From Chrysoperla carnea (taxonomy: Eukaryota; Arthropoda; Insecta; Neuroptera; Chrysopidae), in the NCBI RefSeq assembly GCF_905475395.1, contig NC_058337.1:100806368-100870367 (forward strand): 64,000 nucleotides of DNA, given 5' to 3'. A program made the position numbers and the translations under genes. Below, in pieces: positions 61,422-64,000 of the stretch (positions are counted from its first letter, which is position 1; every line of letters starts with the position of its first letter). The notes beneath the pieces are model-generated. The model saw only the letters and a list, made by a program, of their open reading frames with translations. It was not told the DNA's origin and searched no databases.

Positions 61422-61670
61422 ATTGTTACTCGGGGGTCGCTGAACACGAATATCGTCCGAATTGGTCTCCGAGGTACCTGGGGTCCAGGGTAAACGGTAT
61501 CCTTGTCGTTTCTTGGAGTATTCGGGAAATTCATTAAATAATCGGTCCAAAATTGTTACTTGGGAGTTTTGGGGTCGCTGAGCGCGAATATCGCGACAGA
61601 ATTGATCTCCGAGGTATCTAGTGCCCGATTCTTTCGCGATATTCGTGTTCAGCGACCTCAAAAACCTCTG
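61422..61670. repeat. Cluster of GGTCGCTGAACACGAATATCG motifs
   Basis: Two direct copies start at 61422 and 61552, about 130 bp apart, each running ATTGTTACT, then GGTCGCTGA, CGAATATCG and TCTCCGAGGTA. A third, inverted copy (CGCGATATTCGTGTTCAGCG) lies at 61637-61656. Another partial ATATTCGTGTTCA lies near 61772. It looks like a diverged satellite scrap. Confidence 0.65.
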
Positions 61671-62578
61671 TGAAACGACCAATTATATAACGAATTTCTC
61701 GAAAACTGCAGGAGCCGTTAGAGATGCCGTTTACCCTGGGCATCATGTACTTCGGAAGCCAATTTTGACGTGATATTCGTGTTCATTTATGCATATCATT
61801 TATGCAAATTGCATATTTTTAATAAATCAATTTGGGTCACAAAATTTCCTGACGCTCTAACGAATTGAATGCCAAAAATCGCATTCAAATTCGACTTGCT
61901 GTTCAAATTTTTCGAACTTTGATCGTTTTTAATGTTTCGTTTCAGCGACTAAATATACATATTTGACTATCTTAATAAATAATAACAAATTATAGCAGAT
62001 TGATACAGTTATTAAAATTAATTTTTATAATTAGCATTATTTTATTAATATATAATTCATAAATAAGTATAAATTATTATTAATAATAAAATATTTATTT
62101 GTTTATGGTTATGTGATTTAAAAAAAAGAAATTTGTTGGTGGTCTTCCTCTTTTTTTTTCATATTCTCTTTATTTAAATGTTAGTAAACCATATTCAAAC
62201 AAACATACATCAAACGTCATACATCTATCATGTGCTTCATAGTCCGTCTGTCTGACTGTAATAACACAAACATTATGAGAAGTTAAAAAAAAACTATTTT
62301 ATCTGGTTTATTTTATTTTTGTTATAAGTTTATCAAAAGTAGGAGGTGTATTCATATTCAATTCTCAAATCAGTATAAACCTTCTAACGTTAAGAAATAT
62401 AGAACTTGGTTGCTTCAGCAGATATGCAAGGATTGGAATAATACAAGGGATTTCAATAAAAATTTATAAATACATTTTTTGATTAACAAAGTTTCCAAAA
62501 ATCTTAAAATTTCTAGGTCGCCGGGCTTTTTATTATTATTTTATCGTTCAAAGTTGGCTGAAAAAATGATGAAGCATA

Positions 62579-62963
62579 TTCGTTGTGTGCGTAGTCATGG
62601 TAGGGGCAATAAAATCGATTCCAGCGCTTCCAGTGAAAAATTTTGGCGTTAAAGGAGGCTGTTATGACTAATTTGCAGTTCTTTACATGTTAATGTTATA
62701 GAAATGTCAAATTAAAATTATTGAAAAACACGCATTAAAAACTTAATGCATTAAAAATTGTGAAAATAAGAAATCAAATTGCACAAATATTAATTTTCAA
62801 ATGTAAATTATCATAATTATTTATTTAAATTTGTGAGACAATAATATTAAATTTTCAATGTAAGTCTTAAATGCAATCCATACAATTATATATGCATCCA
62901 TACAATTCTATAATTAAAGTAGTGTATCGTTACCAGGGAAACGAAACTCACGCACGGAACGAA
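62579..62963. mobile_element. MITE with TTCGTTGTGTGCGTAG terminus, copy 2
   Basis: It is the reverse complement of the copy at 59156-59521, sharing TCCAGCGCTTCCAGTGAAAA, AGTTCTTTACATGTTAATGT and GAAACTCACGCACGGAACGA. TA borders both ends. It contains a small internal duplication of CCATACAATT near 62878-62905. Confidence 0.75.
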
Positions 62964-63353
62964 TAGGTTATCCTTTTCAATTGGATATTTCTATATCAAA
63001 AAATCCAGAGAGTGTGATAAAAAACTATCTAAAATAATTAGACAATCTTGTAGTTTATAATAAATAATATTATAAAAATATACGGTTGTCGATGATATAA
63101 AAACAAAATTTTAATTTATTTATGAGTTCATCGAAGGTCCATCATTTGATGAACAGAGACGACTATAGTTATGATTGAAGAGAGATATGTATATTATCAA
63201 ATTTATAAGCAGCACAATATGTATATTATATATTTTTGTAGTTGCTTGGTATTGTAAAGCTAAAACTAACACATTATTTGACTACAGAGCATGTATTTGG
63301 TTTATGTGTATGTACCGTGCAATAAATCAAAACTTTTTTACAATACTGTTAGG

Positions 63354-63637
63354 AAGGCATGGGCGAGTTATTTTAAGTCGAAGTCGCCATTGTAATAACT
63401 TTATTGTGTGTCTCTTTATCCAAGCCCGGATTGCTCATAGAGGAGGAAGCGAGACGGGTATACGACTCTTCTATCTATCTCAGTTTCTCTAATAGTAATG
63501 AGATAGGTAGAAAAAAAATGTTGTCTCTCTGTCTTACTTGAATTTTTGGTTGGCACTGGTTAGGTTATCACTGTCTTACTCGTATATTAGTTACAGAAGT
63601 CTGAGGGACTTCCCTAAGCCACGTTTGACCATGCCTG
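63354..63637. mobile_element. Possible hAT-like element (weak)
   Basis: AGGCATGGGCGAG at the left and the complement of CAGGCATGGTCAAACG at the right recall hAT termini. The flanks CTGTTAGGA and CTGTAGGA are similar but not identical. The open frame across the left part shows no transposase signature. Confidence 0.35.
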
Positions 63638-64000
63638 CTGTAGGAAAGCAATCACCTTAATATTGCGAAGAAAAAAATTTTAATTTTACAAGAAATAGGA
63701 AAATGTCTCTTCTAATGTTTTTGAAATAATATTTTTCGGAGAGAAATTATTGTCCACACAATAGTAATTTTTCTAATCGTAGATGTGCTTTCAACCTACC
63801 GTGCATTAAAATATAATACATATGACTAATAATACCCTGCTGCATATTAACAAATTTCGGGTTTCAACTCATTCATAAATATAAATGAATGCTCTAATAA
63901 TTTATATCTATCTAATGAAATAATTGAAAATGGTATATTTCATAAAAAAAAATATATTATATATATTATTATTATGAATTAATATATTACGGTAATTTAA

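Larger units (their letters stand above)
54608..64000. other. Gene-free right end of the window
   Basis: No coding exon was accepted in these 9.4 kb. The NACHO 3' untranslated region lies at the left edge. The rest holds inverted-repeat elements (55991-56181, 59156-59521, 59950-60420, 62579-62963), an older repeat copy and a small direct/inverted motif cluster at 61422-61670. Around 56950-57240 the sequence could be an untranslated first exon of a gene outside the window, with several GT and AG sites, but nothing decides this. Confidence 0.5.

Noticed and set aside
61250-61682. Two overlapping minus-strand frames of about 90 codons
   Set aside because: They cover the motif cluster; both repeat the same short segment in different frames, which is expected of repeat DNA and not of a gene.
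1-64000. tRNA, rRNA, CRISPR or LTR-type retroelement
   Set aside because: I looked for tRNA B-box motifs, regular spaced repeats, long terminal repeats and gag/pol signatures and found none that held up.

Overview
The window is strongly AT-rich animal nuclear DNA. Short GT-AG introns, insect-type gene models (a short-prodomain caspase, a NACHO-like receptor chaperone, an insect-length PDSS2) and many small TA-flanked inverted-repeat elements point to an insect. The order is not settled by the sequence; a neuropteran or another AT-rich holometabolan is possible but is only a guess. I see no bacterial operon, rRNA, tRNA, CRISPR array or LTR-type element.

Layout, left to right. 1-2499: gene-poor. 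2500-7832 (+): eight-exon lebercilin (LCA5) gene, with a Jockey LINE scrap and two small DNA elements in its introns. 9460-10497 (-): intronless caspase with a complete catalytic set. 10570-11541: a tandem-duplicated unit just upstream of the caspase, one copy split by a hAT-type element. 13363-17552 (-): six-exon PDSS2, the non-catalytic partner of the polyprenyl diphosphate synthase that makes the ubiquinone side chain. 19027-23305 (+): six-exon homologue of human C18orf63. 23306-31645: gene desert with foldback and TA-flanked elements and two weak exon-like stretches. 31646-36124 (+): one uninterrupted frame for a 1492-residue protein with a SecA-like ATPase motor at its C-terminal end. 39229-39582 (+): small protein of 117 residues, possibly ubiquitin-like. 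40042-45777 (+): two-exon, 1885-residue, low-complexity protein whose N-terminus resembles FLASH/CASP8AP2. 45778-52021: repeats, including a long near-perfect hairpin. 52022-54607 (+): three-exon NACHO (TMEM35A) homologue. 54608-64000: repeats only.

The genes do not form a pathway. They are a normal mix of a ciliary, an apoptotic, a mitochondrial, a probable histone-mRNA-processing and a receptor-assembly gene. The outlier is the SecA-like gene: a bacterial-type motor fold in an insect context, intronless, with a roughly 900-residue N-terminal region that I cannot assign. It is the best candidate for an undescribed system here. The second layer of interest is the repeat landscape: several families of TA-flanked elements, some in opposite-orientation pairs, one nested in an older repeat, and one making up most of an intron.

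All exon boundaries were read by eye from GT-AG sites, reading-frame continuity and remembered family sequences. No alignment or database search was run.
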